NCBI GenBank assembly: GCA_030614585.1
Contig: JAUWTT010000069.1
Coordinates: 1 to 11,352 of the forward strand
Reading direction: 5' to 3'
Source: Acidobacteriota bacterium
Lineage (GTDB): Bacteria; Acidobacteriota; UBA6911; RPQK01; JAPXNP01
DNA: 11,352 nucleotides
Part shown: piece after piece, positions 1-7,433 of the stretch
How positions within the stretch are numbered: the stretch's first letter is position 1
How the letters are laid out: each line of letters opens with the position of its first letter
Translations under genes and position numbers: made by a program
Notes under the pieces: generated by a model
Database searches by the model: none
The model's input: only the letters and a program-made list of their open reading frames with translations
What the model was told of the DNA's origin: nothing

Positions 1-1
1 G

Positions 2-919
2 GATCCTGAAAGCCTCCAGCCAAACTATCTGATCGAAACCGGGGTCTCAGGTGGAACTAGCGGGCTGGAGATTGCCCAGCAGCTCGGACTTTCCGAAAGC
101 ATCATTGACCAGGCCAGGGAACTTTTGGACGAGACCGATGTCCAGATTGGGCACTACTTGGAAGAACTCACTCATGAACACAAGCGTCTAACAAGCCGGC
201 GCGAGAAGCTGGAAGAGCAGCTGGTTGGGCTGAAGGTTCGTGAGCAGGAACTGAGCCGTAAGGCAGAGCAGCGAGAGCGAGATCGCGATCAAGACTATGA
301 GAGACAGTTGGACAAATGGGGGCATGAATTCAAGACTCAAGTATCGGAATACCTGCGGAAGTGTAATGACCGCGACCAGCGGAAGAGAATGAGTGCTGAG
401 ATGCAGCGCCGACAGCTTGCCTTGAAAGAAGCCTTCAGACGTAAAGCACGTCAAGAAACGAGCACTGGAAAAGAGGCTGGGGGGGACCTCGTAGCGATCT
501 CCAAAGGCGACACGGTTTTCCACAATCTTTTTAAGAAGCGAGGAAACGTTATCTCGGTAAAAGGGGAACAAGCAGTTCTGGAAATTGACGGCAAGACCGT
601 CCGTTCGCCCCTCGGCCAGCTGCAGAAGATAGAAAAGCGTCGCGTAGACCGCGAGACAGGGAGCCAGATTACTATCAGTGTTATAGAAGACACCGATCCG
701 GAACTGAACTTGATTGGTCAGACGGTGGAAGAAGCTCTTGGATGCCTGGACAAGTTCCTGGACCGAGCGTTTGTGTCAGGCTTAAAGGAAATTCGGGTTA
801 TCCACGGCTTCGGCACGGGCAAGCTGAAAGCCTTGGTTGCTGAGGTGCTTCAGACGCATCCACTTGTCGAGGGATTCGAAGTTGAGGGTGGGGTTACCAA
901 AGCAACTCTGAAGAACTAG
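2..919 (+). CDS. mutS2: MutS2 C-terminal part (Smr-domain protein), 5' end cut by the window
   Basis: This is the last 305 residues of a MutS2-type protein; the start lies outside the window. The family are MutS paralogues with an ATPase core, linked to suppression of recombination and, in some bacteria, to rescue of collided ribosomes. The visible part opens with the end of the ATPase/clamp region (NYLIETGVSGGTSGLEIA, then QQLGLSESIIDQAREL). A long charged helical segment, probably coiled coil, covers visible residues about 45-155. A KOW-like segment (GDTVFHNLFKKRGNVISV) follows at about 169-210. The C-terminal Smr domain spans about 232-305 and has the HGFGTG motif at 268-273. The motif that usually reads LDLRG is LNLIG here (235-239), which removes an acidic and a basic residue often discussed for Smr nuclease activity. 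dnaG starts 3 nt after the stop, so the two are probably co-transcribed. The family call is firm; whether it cuts nucleic acid is open. Confidence 0.93.
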   Translation, partial: DPESLQPNYLIETGVSGGTSGLEIAQQLGLSESIIDQARELLDETDVQIGHYLEELTHEHKRLTSRREKLEEQLVGLKVREQELSRKAEQRERDRDQDYERQLDKWGHEFKTQVSEYLRKCNDRDQRKRMSAEMQRRQLALKEAFRRKARQETSTGKEAGGDLVAISKGDTVFHNLFKKRGNVISVKGEQAVLEIDGKTVRSPLGQLQKIEKRRVDRETGSQITISVIEDTDPELNLIGQTVEEALGCLDKFLDRAFVSGLKEIRVIHGFGTGKLKALVAEVLQTHPLVEGFEVEGGVTKATLKN

Positions 920-922
920 CGG

Positions 923-2668
923 ATGAGATTCGACACAGAATTTACAGAACGAGTTCGCAATACGGTGAATATTGTTGACCTCGTTGGGGGCTACGTCGGG
1001 CTTCGAAAGCGTGGACAGAACTACACCGCATTGTGCCCGTTCCACACCGAGAAGACGCCGTCCTTTTCGGTCAGCGAAACCAAGCAGATCTTCAAGTGTT
1101 TTGGGTGTGGTGTCGGTGGCGACGTGTTTGCATTTGTCCAGCGGATAGAGAATCTCAGCTTTCCAGAGGCAATCCACCACCTTGCTGAACGATATGGGGT
1201 GCCGATTCCCAGATCTGATCCGAAGGCGACAGAGGCAGCCAGCCGTCGTGCGCGGCTCCTCGAGCTTATGCAAGATGCAACCCGTTTTTTTTCCGATTCC
1301 TTGACGTCAAATGCCGAAGCTCAGAGCTACTTGAGGAATCGAGGAATAGATCGGGACACTATTGAAGGTTTCTCGCTCGGGTTCGCTTCAGGCCGGAATC
1401 AACTTCTTCATCACCTGACGTCTGCCGGGTACACTGCCCCCGAGCTGGAACTGTGTGGGTTGATTAAGAAGAGCGCTTCCGGAGAGAATTTTGACAAGTT
1501 CAGGAATCGTATTATCTTTCCGATCTGCAACTTGACCGGTAGGACGATCGCCTTCGGAGGCCGGGTCCAGGGAGACGGCGTCCCCAAGTATCTCAATTCC
1601 CCGGAAACCCCCCTCTATCAAAAGGGGGATAACCTTTTTGGCCTTTCGGTAACGAAGGACGAGATTCGACGGCGGGATTTTGCAGTTCTAGTGGAAGGCT
1701 ACTTCGACTGTATTATCCCGTACCAGTTTGGAGTCCGTAACATCGTGGCCTCACTGGGAACAGCGCTAACCGGGAACCAGACAAGGCTTCTGGGGCGCTA
1801 CACTCGAAACGTCGTAGTCAGTTTTGATCCGGACACTGCCGGTTCGGCGGCTACACTTCGCTCAATTGACCTGTTTCTCGCACAGGGTTTCCATGTGAAC
1901 ATCTTGACTCTTCCAGAGGGGGAGGACCCTGATTCTTTCATCATTGCAAATGGGCTTCACGCCTACCTTGATCTCATCAAGACTTCATCCCCTTATCTCG
2001 ATTTTCTGTTGGGATACTTTGTCTCTGAAGTGAAGGATCCCTTGAGTCCAAAAGGAAAACAGGAGATAACTTCCAGAATTCTTCCATATTTGTTGAAGGT
2101 GCCTAATCGAATTGAACGGGCCGAGTACCTATCAAGGATCGCTTCCCGGATAAGAGTTGCTGAAGACCTTCTGGTTCAGGAAATTCGCAGAATGGATCGG
2201 CACCCTCGTGACATACAGGCTGAATTGAGAGCACAACTCCCCGAGTCAAAACCGACACTTGCTGAACGCACACTTCTCATCGCTGTTATTGAGGAGGAGA
2301 CACGCCTTGAGACTCTGGAAATGTTGGACCCCGCTCTGTTTGAGGGACTGAGATCCGAATATGTTTTTCAACAAATTTGTGAACTGAAGAATCGAAATCA
2401 GGAAATCAGCGTCACAAGAATACGGGATTTGATCGACGAAGATGACCGTGATTGGTTTGACCACGCAACAATGGATTCTTCGGCCATGCTGCCGTCGTTG
2501 GAAGTCGTCCGGAACAGTGTCGATGCAGTGCGTAGACTCCAGGACAATCGCCTCAGTCAGCAGATTCAAGAGGAGATTGCCCTACAGGAAAGCCTTGGGG
2601 GGGATTCTACGCAACTGAACGAATTACTGGCAAGAAAGGAAAGCCTGCGAAGACGGCAGCACGAGTGA
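923..2668 (+). CDS. dnaG: DNA primase DnaG
   Basis: This is the 581-residue replicative primase that makes RNA primers at the replication fork and works with the DnaB helicase; the length is typical. An N-terminal CHC2 zinc-binding domain has ligands C38, H41, C59 and C62 (CPFH and CFGC). The catalytic core follows at about 110-370 with a TOPRIM fold: E258 in VEGYFD, and D302 and D304 in FDPDTAG. The P in place of the more common G in the DxD motif is a known variant and keeps both metal-binding acids. Residues from about 440 onward are helical and match the position of the helicase-binding domain. The ATG lies 3 nt after the mutS2 stop, with only a weak GAAGAA ribosome site inside the mutS2 end, so translational coupling is likely. 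rpoD lies 121 bp downstream, the common dnaG-rpoD pairing, with no rpsU visible between them. There is a G7 run at 2597-2603. Confidence 0.97.
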   Translation: MRFDTEFTERVRNTVNIVDLVGGYVGLRKRGQNYTALCPFHTEKTPSFSVSETKQIFKCFGCGVGGDVFAFVQRIENLSFPEAIHHLAERYGVPIPRSDPKATEAASRRARLLELMQDATRFFSDSLTSNAEAQSYLRNRGIDRDTIEGFSLGFASGRNQLLHHLTSAGYTAPELELCGLIKKSASGENFDKFRNRIIFPICNLTGRTIAFGGRVQGDGVPKYLNSPETPLYQKGDNLFGLSVTKDEIRRRDFAVLVEGYFDCIIPYQFGVRNIVASLGTALTGNQTRLLGRYTRNVVVSFDPDTAGSAATLRSIDLFLAQGFHVNILTLPEGEDPDSFIIANGLHAYLDLIKTSSPYLDFLLGYFVSEVKDPLSPKGKQEITSRILPYLLKVPNRIERAEYLSRIASRIRVAEDLLVQEIRRMDRHPRDIQAELRAQLPESKPTLAERTLLIAVIEEETRLETLEMLDPALFEGLRSEYVFQQICELKNRNQEISVTRIRDLIDEDDRDWFDHATMDSSAMLPSLEVVRNSVDAVRRLQDNRLSQQIQEEIALQESLGGDSTQLNELLARKESLRRRQHE

Positions 2669-2768
2669 TCGAGTTTTTGACATGGAGGGACGTAACCCGG
2701 ATGCGGTTCGTTCTGATTGCTGCTTCTTAGCCAGTCTCTGTTCCTGCTCTTGGTGTACACGAATTTTG

Positions 2769-2774
2769 TATAAT
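2769..2774 (+). promoter_or_regulatory. Candidate -10 box (TATAAT) for rpoD
   Basis: A perfect TATAAT lies 15 nt before the rpoD ATG in the dnaG-rpoD spacer. I find no convincing -35 hexamer at 16-18 bp spacing; the best alternatives there (CTCTTG, GCTCTT) are poor. If it is used, transcription would start near 2781 and give a leader of only about 8 nt. It could also be a chance AT-rich match. Confidence 0.4.
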
Positions 2775-2789
2775 TGAAGACTTTAATTG

Positions 2790-4517
2790 ATGAGTCAAGA
2801 AAACGAAGATCTTCTCGCGGTACTGGAAGAAAAGTATGAGGGAGTGAAAGAGCTACTCTCTGTTGGGAAAGAGAAGGGCTATCTCCTTTATGATGAAATC
2901 AACGAGTTACTGCCCGATGATATCCAATCCTCGGAGGACCTTGATAACATTTTCTATCTGTTTGGTGAAGCGGGAATCGAGATGATCGATTCCGATGACG
3001 AATTTGAAGTCATCAAGAAGAAGACGGGCACCGACTCCTCAGATGAAGGGGGAACCGAACTCGAAAAAACTTCCGAAGACCTTGAGAAGACCAACGATCC
3101 CGTCAGGATGTACCTTCGAGAAATGGGTACGGTTCCTTTGTTGACGCGCGAAGGTGAAGTTGAAATCGCCAAGCGAATTGAGAAAGGAAAACGAACCGTC
3201 CTGAAGGCGATCTCTCGGGCTCCCCTGGTGGTGAATGAGATCCGTCAATACTTGATTGTTCTTGCGGATCCAGGGTTCAACCTCAAGCACTTGGTTATTA
3301 TTACTGAAGACGAGATCACCCAGGAGGTGTTGGACACGAGGCGACAACAAGTTGTCGAACGTATCGAGAAGATCTCAGGGCTGGAAACTGAAGCCACCAA
3401 ACTGCGAGCCCGACTGAGGAAGGTAAAACGGGACAGCTCCCAATACAAGAAGCTGCTTTCCAAGTTGGCGCGCTACCGTATTCCAACAGCTCGAAGCATT
3501 CGAAACCTGGCACTCACTGCGGATGTTCATGAGGAACTGGTTGGGAAGATAAAAGACATTGTGGGTCGCGTCATGATCCTGGAGAGGGAAGCCAAGCATC
3601 TCAAGAAACTTCAGGAGTCTCCGTTGAAGCTTGAAGAAGCAAAGAAGCTGAAGCTTCGAATTCGAGAGATCGAGAAAGAACTCATTGAGGTCGAAGAGGC
3701 TGCGTTTGCCACCCCCATTGAGTTGAAGCGGACGTTGGCGACGATCAAACACGGAGAACTTGAAGCAGACATCGCAAAGAAGGAACTGGTCGAGGCCAAC
3801 CTGAGGCTCGTGGTATCGATCGCTAAAAAGTACACGAATCGAGGACTTCAGTTTCTGGATTTGATACAGGAGGGAAATATTGGGTTGATGAAGGCCGTCG
3901 ATAAATTTGAGTACCGGCGCGGCTATAAGTTCTCAACCTATGCAACTTGGTGGATTCGACAGGCCATCACCCGGGCCATCGCCGATCAGGCAAGGACTAT
4001 TCGGATTCCCGTCCACATGATCGAAACAATCAACAAACTGATCCGGACGTCTCGGGCTCTGGTTCAGGAATATGGGCGCGAACCGACGGCCGAGGAGATC
4101 GGGAGGAAGATGGATATGCCTGTCAGCAAAGTCAGGAAGATCCTGAAGATTGCCCAGGAACCAATTTCACTCGAGACACCTATAGGCGAAGAAGAGGACA
4201 GTCACCTTGGAGATTTCATTGAGGATCGCGGTGTTGTTTCGCCTTCTGAATCGATCATAAACCTGAATCTGAAGGAGCAGACTGCATCCGTCCTTCAGAG
4301 CTTGACTCCTCGGGAAGAACAGGTAATTCGGATGCGCTTCGGGATCGGAGACGGCAGCGAACACACTCTGGAAGAGGTTGGGCAGCGTTTCTCCGTAACC
4401 AGGGAGCGGATTCGGCAGATTGAGGCAAAAGCTCTGCGGAAGCTCCGTCACCCGTCTCGAAGCAGGAAGCTCAAGGCCTTCCTTGAAGCTGACGGCAAAG
4501 AGGGGGGGCCACTTTAG
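2790..4517 (+). CDS. rpoD: Primary RNA polymerase sigma factor, sigma-70 (RpoD/SigA)
   Basis: This is a 575-residue housekeeping sigma factor that directs RNA polymerase to -35/-10 promoters. Region 1.1-like sequence covers about 1-75 and is followed by an acidic linker. Region 1.2 starts at about 102 (NDPVRMYLREMGTVPLLTRE). A long charged helical non-conserved region spans about 135-325. Region 2 follows at about 330-412, with the core-binding NLRLVVSIAKKYTNRGLQFL stretch and the -10 recognition segment FSTYATWWIRQAI, including W387 and W388. Region 3 covers about 413-490. Region 4 has LTPREEQVIRMRFG and the helix-turn-helix VTRERIRQIEAKALRKLRHP near the C-terminus. The presence of regions 1.1 and 1.2 marks a primary rather than alternative sigma factor. 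I chose ATG 2790; an in-frame TTG at 2787 is directly adjacent and would add one residue. There is no strong Shine-Dalgarno site, only a GAAGA about 9 nt upstream. A terminator follows the stop. Confidence 0.97.
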   Translation: MSQENEDLLAVLEEKYEGVKELLSVGKEKGYLLYDEINELLPDDIQSSEDLDNIFYLFGEAGIEMIDSDDEFEVIKKKTGTDSSDEGGTELEKTSEDLEKTNDPVRMYLREMGTVPLLTREGEVEIAKRIEKGKRTVLKAISRAPLVVNEIRQYLIVLADPGFNLKHLVIITEDEITQEVLDTRRQQVVERIEKISGLETEATKLRARLRKVKRDSSQYKKLLSKLARYRIPTARSIRNLALTADVHEELVGKIKDIVGRVMILEREAKHLKKLQESPLKLEEAKKLKLRIREIEKELIEVEEAAFATPIELKRTLATIKHGELEADIAKKELVEANLRLVVSIAKKYTNRGLQFLDLIQEGNIGLMKAVDKFEYRRGYKFSTYATWWIRQAITRAIADQARTIRIPVHMIETINKLIRTSRALVQEYGREPTAEEIGRKMDMPVSKVRKILKIAQEPISLETPIGEEEDSHLGDFIEDRGVVSPSESIINLNLKEQTASVLQSLTPREEQVIRMRFGIGDGSEHTLEEVGQRFSVTRERIRQIEAKALRKLRHPSRSRKLKAFLEADGKEGGPL

Positions 4518-4524
4518 ACGCTAT

Positions 4525-4554
4525 AAGGGGGGGTAAATTCGCTCCCCTTTTTTT
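4525..4554 (+). terminator. Rho-independent terminator after rpoD
   Basis: AAGGGG (4525-4530) pairs with CCCCTT (4544-4549). The stem extends inward by a G-T and a G-C pair (4531/4543 and 4532/4542), leaving a loop of about 9 nt. It runs directly into a tract of seven T (4548-4554). The hairpin starts 8 nt after the rpoD stop and should end the rpoD transcript before the tRNA gene. Confidence 0.9.
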
Positions 4555-4603
4555 ATTGGAAAAGGAATGGGGTGCTATTGAGTAAGCGCGCTGATTCTGG
4601 CAT

Positions 4604-4680
4604 GGGCCCATAGCTCAGTTGGTTAGAGCATCTGACTCATAATCAGACGGTCGTAGGTTCGAGTCCTACTGGGCCCACCA
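4604..4680 (+). tRNA. tRNA with anticodon CAT, probably tRNA-Ile2 (lysidine-modified); elongator Met is the alternative
   Basis: This is a complete 77-nt cloverleaf with encoded CCA (4678-4680). The acceptor stem GGGCCCA/TGGGCCC is fully paired. The D arm is normal (AGCTCAGTTGGTTAGAGC). The anticodon stem is TCTGA/TCAGA with loop CTCATAA, giving anticodon CAT at 4638-4640. The T arm is GTAGG-TTCGAGT-CCTAC. It is not an initiator tRNA: position 1 pairs with 72 and the anticodon stem lacks three consecutive G-C pairs. C4-G69 and C5-G68 are the acceptor-stem pairs reported as favourable for TilS, the enzyme that makes lysidine at C34 of tRNA-Ile2, and differ from the U4/A5 of E. coli elongator tRNA-Met. 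The gene call is firm; the amino acid identity leans to Ile. It lies 49 bp beyond the rpoD terminator and appears to be a separate transcript. Confidence 0.96.
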
Positions 4681-4796
4681 AATCTGGTGCTTCCCATGAT
4701 GAGTGAGAGGTGCCGAAGGTTTTAGATAGCAACCAAATGGCTGTGTTTTTTGAAAAAGAGACCTTAACATAGGGGCATCAAGCTGGGTGCACATCG

Positions 4797-5519
4797 ATGC
4801 AAGATATTGAAACAACTCACGCTTTACAGAACTTGATCCGGCTCCAGGAATTGCAGGTGAGACAGTCGGAACTGCGCGACCGGGTCGAACAGACTCCGAA
4901 GGAAATCGCCTGCCTCGATGAGGAGCTTGCTGAGAAGAGAAACATGGTTGAAAAGGCTGAGGCGGCCATCACTCATTCGTCCAAAGAGCGTCGCCTAACG
5001 GAATCAGAGGTGGAAGATTTGGGGCGGAAGCTCTCACATTACAGAGAGCAATTGATGGAGGTCAAAACTAACACCGCCTACCAGGCCATGCTTCACGAGA
5101 TCAAGTTTGTTGAAAGTCAGATCTCAGAAAGGGAAGACTTCATTCTCGAGCAGATGCTCGAATCGGATGAACTTGATCAAAAGCTGGCGGAGGCCAAGAG
5201 TGCATTCCAGGAAGAGGAGAATATTGCGCTGGCGAGGAAGAAGGAGTTGGAAGCTCTCGTAGTTGAGTCCGACTCCGGCCTGCAAGAGGTTGAGAAGGAA
5301 CGCGCCCGTATTCAAAATGAAATCCCAGGTGAGTTTCTTGCCCGGTATCAACGGATTGCGGCGGTTCGAGACGGCATCGCGGTGACGAAGGTGGTTAACC
5401 ACTCCTGTGAAGCCTGTCATGTGCGCCTGCGTCCGCAACTGCTGGCGGAGCTTCGAACCAATCGGCAGATTATCCTGTGTGAGAACTGTAACCGAATTCT
5501 TTACTACTCCGATGCCTAA
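4797..5519 (+). CDS. Coiled-coil protein with C-terminal C4 zinc ribbon (COG1579 / zf-RING_7 type)
   Basis: The product has 240 residues. About 5-180 is an almost continuous charged heptad-like helical region, predicted as a long coiled coil or helical hairpin. A short linker (EIPGEFLARYQRIAAVRDGIA) leads to a zinc ribbon with ligands C204, C207, C228 and C231 (CEAC and CENC). Length and layout match the COG1579 family, which includes Helicobacter HP0958 and chlamydial CdsZ. Those members bind partners such as RpoN, mRNA or secretion components, but the role in most bacteria is unknown and no secretion or flagellar gene is visible here. ATG 4797 is the only plausible start, since an in-frame stop lies at 4770-4772; its ribosome site is weak (GGG about 10 nt upstream). 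It is the first gene of a tight four-gene run, with the next gene starting 3 nt after its stop. The family call is good; function is unassigned. Confidence 0.85.
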   Translation: MQDIETTHALQNLIRLQELQVRQSELRDRVEQTPKEIACLDEELAEKRNMVEKAEAAITHSSKERRLTESEVEDLGRKLSHYREQLMEVKTNTAYQAMLHEIKFVESQISEREDFILEQMLESDELDQKLAEAKSAFQEEENIALARKKELEALVVESDSGLQEVEKERARIQNEIPGEFLARYQRIAAVRDGIAVTKVVNHSCEACHVRLRPQLLAELRTNRQIILCENCNRILYYSDA

Positions 5520-5522
5520 AGG

Positions 5523-6293
5523 ATGCTTCGACTCTTCTGGCGCCAAGCCTATCTTGCCATAACTGATTTTGATTTCTACGCGAGCGTATTCCAGCAACCT
5601 TTTCGCCAGACTGCGCTCTTCCTTCTCTATATTTCCGCATTCCTTGCTCTGGCTCTGACCTTGATCTATGCCTCGTTCTATGGCCCCCGTGTGGAACGGT
5701 TCTTCGATTGGGCGGCCGAAAACTTTCCTCCTATCGAAGTTGTGGCTGGAGAGCTCCATGTGCTGGCCGACCAACCAGTTGTGGCCAAGTACCAGGACGA
5801 TTCCACCTGGACCTTTGTTTTTGACACGACAGGGACCTACTCTGATCCCAGTGGTCTGGAGGAGCCCGTTCTCCTCTTCACACAAGAGAAACTTTATGTG
5901 CAGGTGCAGGGACAGACTCTGCAAACTTACTTATGGGAAGACTTCGGTGAATTCTCCGTGACTCCGGAGAACCTGGGCGAGTATGAGACGTTCATTGTTT
6001 GGGCTTACTTCCCGGTGGCATACTCTATTCTTCTCATCTACAACATCCTGGCCAAATCCCTCCAGGCGCTGATCTTGAGCCCCATCGCCTATTCGGTTGC
6101 GGTTAGCTACGGAGTACGTCTCCCTTTGGCTGATTCAGTCACTATTGCGCTCTACAGTTTGGTTCCGGCCATAGTGATCGACCTTGCGATTACAATGAGC
6201 GGAATTGACATCTCCTACTTTGATTTGATCTATTTGGCCATTGCCGGACTCTATACGTTTCTAGCGAGCCAACGTTGTGCACTTGCTCATTGA
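5523..6293 (+). CDS. DUF1189-like multi-pass membrane protein
   Basis: This is a 256-residue integral membrane protein. A short amphipathic N-terminus is followed by one membrane segment (about 29-50). A mostly polar, presumably extracytoplasmic domain spans about 51-155. Four more hydrophobic segments follow (about 156-177, 178-197, 204-226 and 230-249). The pattern of one helix, a beta-rich external domain with a DTTG motif (101-104), then a cluster of helices matches my memory of the DUF1189 family, whose function is unknown. The stop of the upstream zinc-ribbon gene is 3 nt away, and the nearest purine-rich site (AAAGG) touches the ATG, so translation probably depends on coupling. The secreted VWA protein gene starts 10 nt after this stop, so the two products may meet at the membrane; that is inference from position only. 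Confidence 0.65.
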   Translation: MLRLFWRQAYLAITDFDFYASVFQQPFRQTALFLLYISAFLALALTLIYASFYGPRVERFFDWAAENFPPIEVVAGELHVLADQPVVAKYQDDSTWTFVFDTTGTYSDPSGLEEPVLLFTQEKLYVQVQGQTLQTYLWEDFGEFSVTPENLGEYETFIVWAYFPVAYSILLIYNILAKSLQALILSPIAYSVAVSYGVRLPLADSVTIALYSLVPAIVIDLAITMSGIDISYFDLIYLAIAGLYTFLASQRCALAH

Positions 6294-6303
6294 AGAAAAC
6301 CAA

Positions 6304-7236
6304 ATGCGTTTTAACCCTCTAGTTTTCCGAGTTCTTTTCGTTCTTCTCACCCTTGTACTGTCGAGTGTTTCCGAAGTCAGCGCCCAGAATTCACAGTCCC
6401 AAACCCCAACCTTCCGAGCCGAAGTAGAGGTGGTCAATGTCTTGTGCACCGTTCGGAAGAAGGACCGCTACGTTACAGACCTGACCAAGGAAAACTTCGA
6501 GATCTTCGAGGATGGCGTGAAGCAGGAGATACAGTACTTTGGGTTAGAGGCCGGTGAGGATGCCCAGCCTCTAAACGTTGTCCTGCTCATCGACACTAGT
6601 GGCAGCGTTAAGGACAAGTTGTTCTTCGAGCAGGAGGCTGCAAATGTGTTTCTCCAGGAGACGTTGCGGAAGAACAAGGATCTGGCGGCCGTGGTCCAGT
6701 TCGACAGTGAGATCAACCTGGCCCAAGACTTCACTTACGACCTCCGCCTTTTGGAAAACTCGATAGAAGATATTCGAGCCGGTGGCGCTACTAAACTCTA
6801 CGATGCGATCTATCTGGCCGTGGACGAGTTGCTTCGCCACGAGGTAGGAAGACGGCTCATGGTCGTTCTTTCCGATGGGGATGATACCCAAAGCGTCACC
6901 AAAGACGATGATGCCATCAAGCTTGCACAGGAGCATGACGTCCTGATATTTGGAGTTGGAATTAAAGGAGGGCGTTCCCGAGCGAATTTTGGCAAGCTCA
7001 AGGAGTTTTCCAGAGAAACGGGTGGATTGTTCTTCAACTCCAAGGCTCGCCTGGACCAACTTGAACAAGCATTCAGAAAGATCAACCAGGCAATCAAAAG
7101 CCAGTACAGTATCGGGTATGTTTCAAGTAACCCTCAGAAGGATAATGCCTTCCGAGAGGTAGTCGTTAAGGTAGCCGGCAAAGGCTTGAAGGTCAGTCAC
7201 CGAAAAGGTTATTATGCCGAGAAATCGGGATCATGA
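6304..7236 (+). CDS. Secreted VWA-domain protein (VWFA-related Acidobacterial domain type)
   Basis: The product has 310 residues from ATG 6304. Residues 1-27 form a signal peptide (positive start, hydrophobic core at about 8-22, likely cut after VSA at 27). I chose this start because it begins the signal peptide directly, with GAAGAAA upstream; a GTG at 6277 in the same frame would overlap the previous gene and bury the signal. A beta-rich lead-in at about 36-80 contains LTKENFEIFEDG, characteristic of the family described from Acidobacteria (TIGR03436 type). The VWA domain has a complete metal-ion-dependent adhesion site: D97, S99 and S101 (DTSGS), T163, and D191 (SDGDD). VWA domains bind protein partners through a divalent cation; this one should act in the periplasm or at the cell surface. 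The next gene overlaps the stop by 4 nt. The partner protein is unknown. Confidence 0.88.
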   Translation: MRFNPLVFRVLFVLLTLVLSSVSEVSAQNSQSQTPTFRAEVEVVNVLCTVRKKDRYVTDLTKENFEIFEDGVKQEIQYFGLEAGEDAQPLNVVLLIDTSGSVKDKLFFEQEAANVFLQETLRKNKDLAAVVQFDSEINLAQDFTYDLRLLENSIEDIRAGGATKLYDAIYLAVDELLRHEVGRRLMVVLSDGDDTQSVTKDDDAIKLAQEHDVLIFGVGIKGGRSRANFGKLKEFSRETGGLFFNSKARLDQLEQAFRKINQAIKSQYSIGYVSSNPQKDNAFREVVVKVAGKGLKVSHRKGYYAEKSGS

Positions 7237-7433
7237 GTCAAAAAGACCCACCTCTTGAACAGTTGCTTCCGGTCGAACTCAGGCTACTGATACTGGAAGC
7301 TGAATTGGAAAGGCTGGAATCCGACGCTCGCTGGGTAGAGCTGCGGCGGAAAGAAGTCATGGAAGAGATCCAGTGCTGTCACGAGGCATTGGAACAGAAG
7401 AGAAAGCGATCCTTGCTTCGCCGAGTGAAATAA
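7233..7433 (+). CDS. Small charged helical protein, 66 aa, unknown function
   Basis: Its ATG overlaps the VWA stop as ATGA (7233-7236), a classic coupling arrangement, and this is the main reason to accept it as a real gene. The 66 residues are strongly charged and leucine-rich, with a heptad-like stretch (about 12-60) suggesting one long helix or coiled coil. A Cys pair (CCHEAL) lies in the second half and the C-terminus is basic (KRKRSLLRRVK). There is no signal peptide or membrane segment, so it should be cytoplasmic, unlike the secreted protein encoded before it. I recognise no family. It could be a regulator or adaptor for the cluster, or a nucleic-acid-binding peptide, but no function can be assigned. 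Confidence 0.6.
   Translation: MSQKDPPLEQLLPVELRLLILEAELERLESDARWVELRRKEVMEEIQCCHEALEQKRKRSLLRRVK

Noticed and set aside
479..485. G7 runs at 479-485, 2597-2603 and 4502-4508 as phase-variation tracts
   Set aside because: Runs of seven G recur in several housekeeping genes here and are short for slippage; only the 10-G tract stands out.
2677..2682. Perfect TTGACA just after the dnaG stop, as a possible rpoD -35 box
   Set aside because: No acceptable -10 hexamer lies 16-18 bp downstream (the sequence there is near GGATGCGG), and it is too far from the TATAAT at 2769.
2787..2789. TTG 2787 as the rpoD start
   Set aside because: It adds a single residue next to a standard ATG; the ATG is the simpler choice.
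4726..4751. Possible terminator after the tRNA (ATAGC/GCTGT stem followed by six T)
   Set aside because: The stem is only 5 bp with a wobble pair and a 9-nt loop, and one base separates it from the T run; too weak to call.
5124..5924. A 266-codon open frame on the minus strand opposite the zinc-ribbon and DUF1189-like genes
   Set aside because: It lies fully antisense to two well-supported genes, spans their junction, and shows no recognisable domain; it is a shadow frame.
6277..6303. GTG 6277 as the VWA protein start
   Set aside because: It would overlap the upstream gene and place nine polar residues before a signal peptide that begins naturally at ATG 6304.
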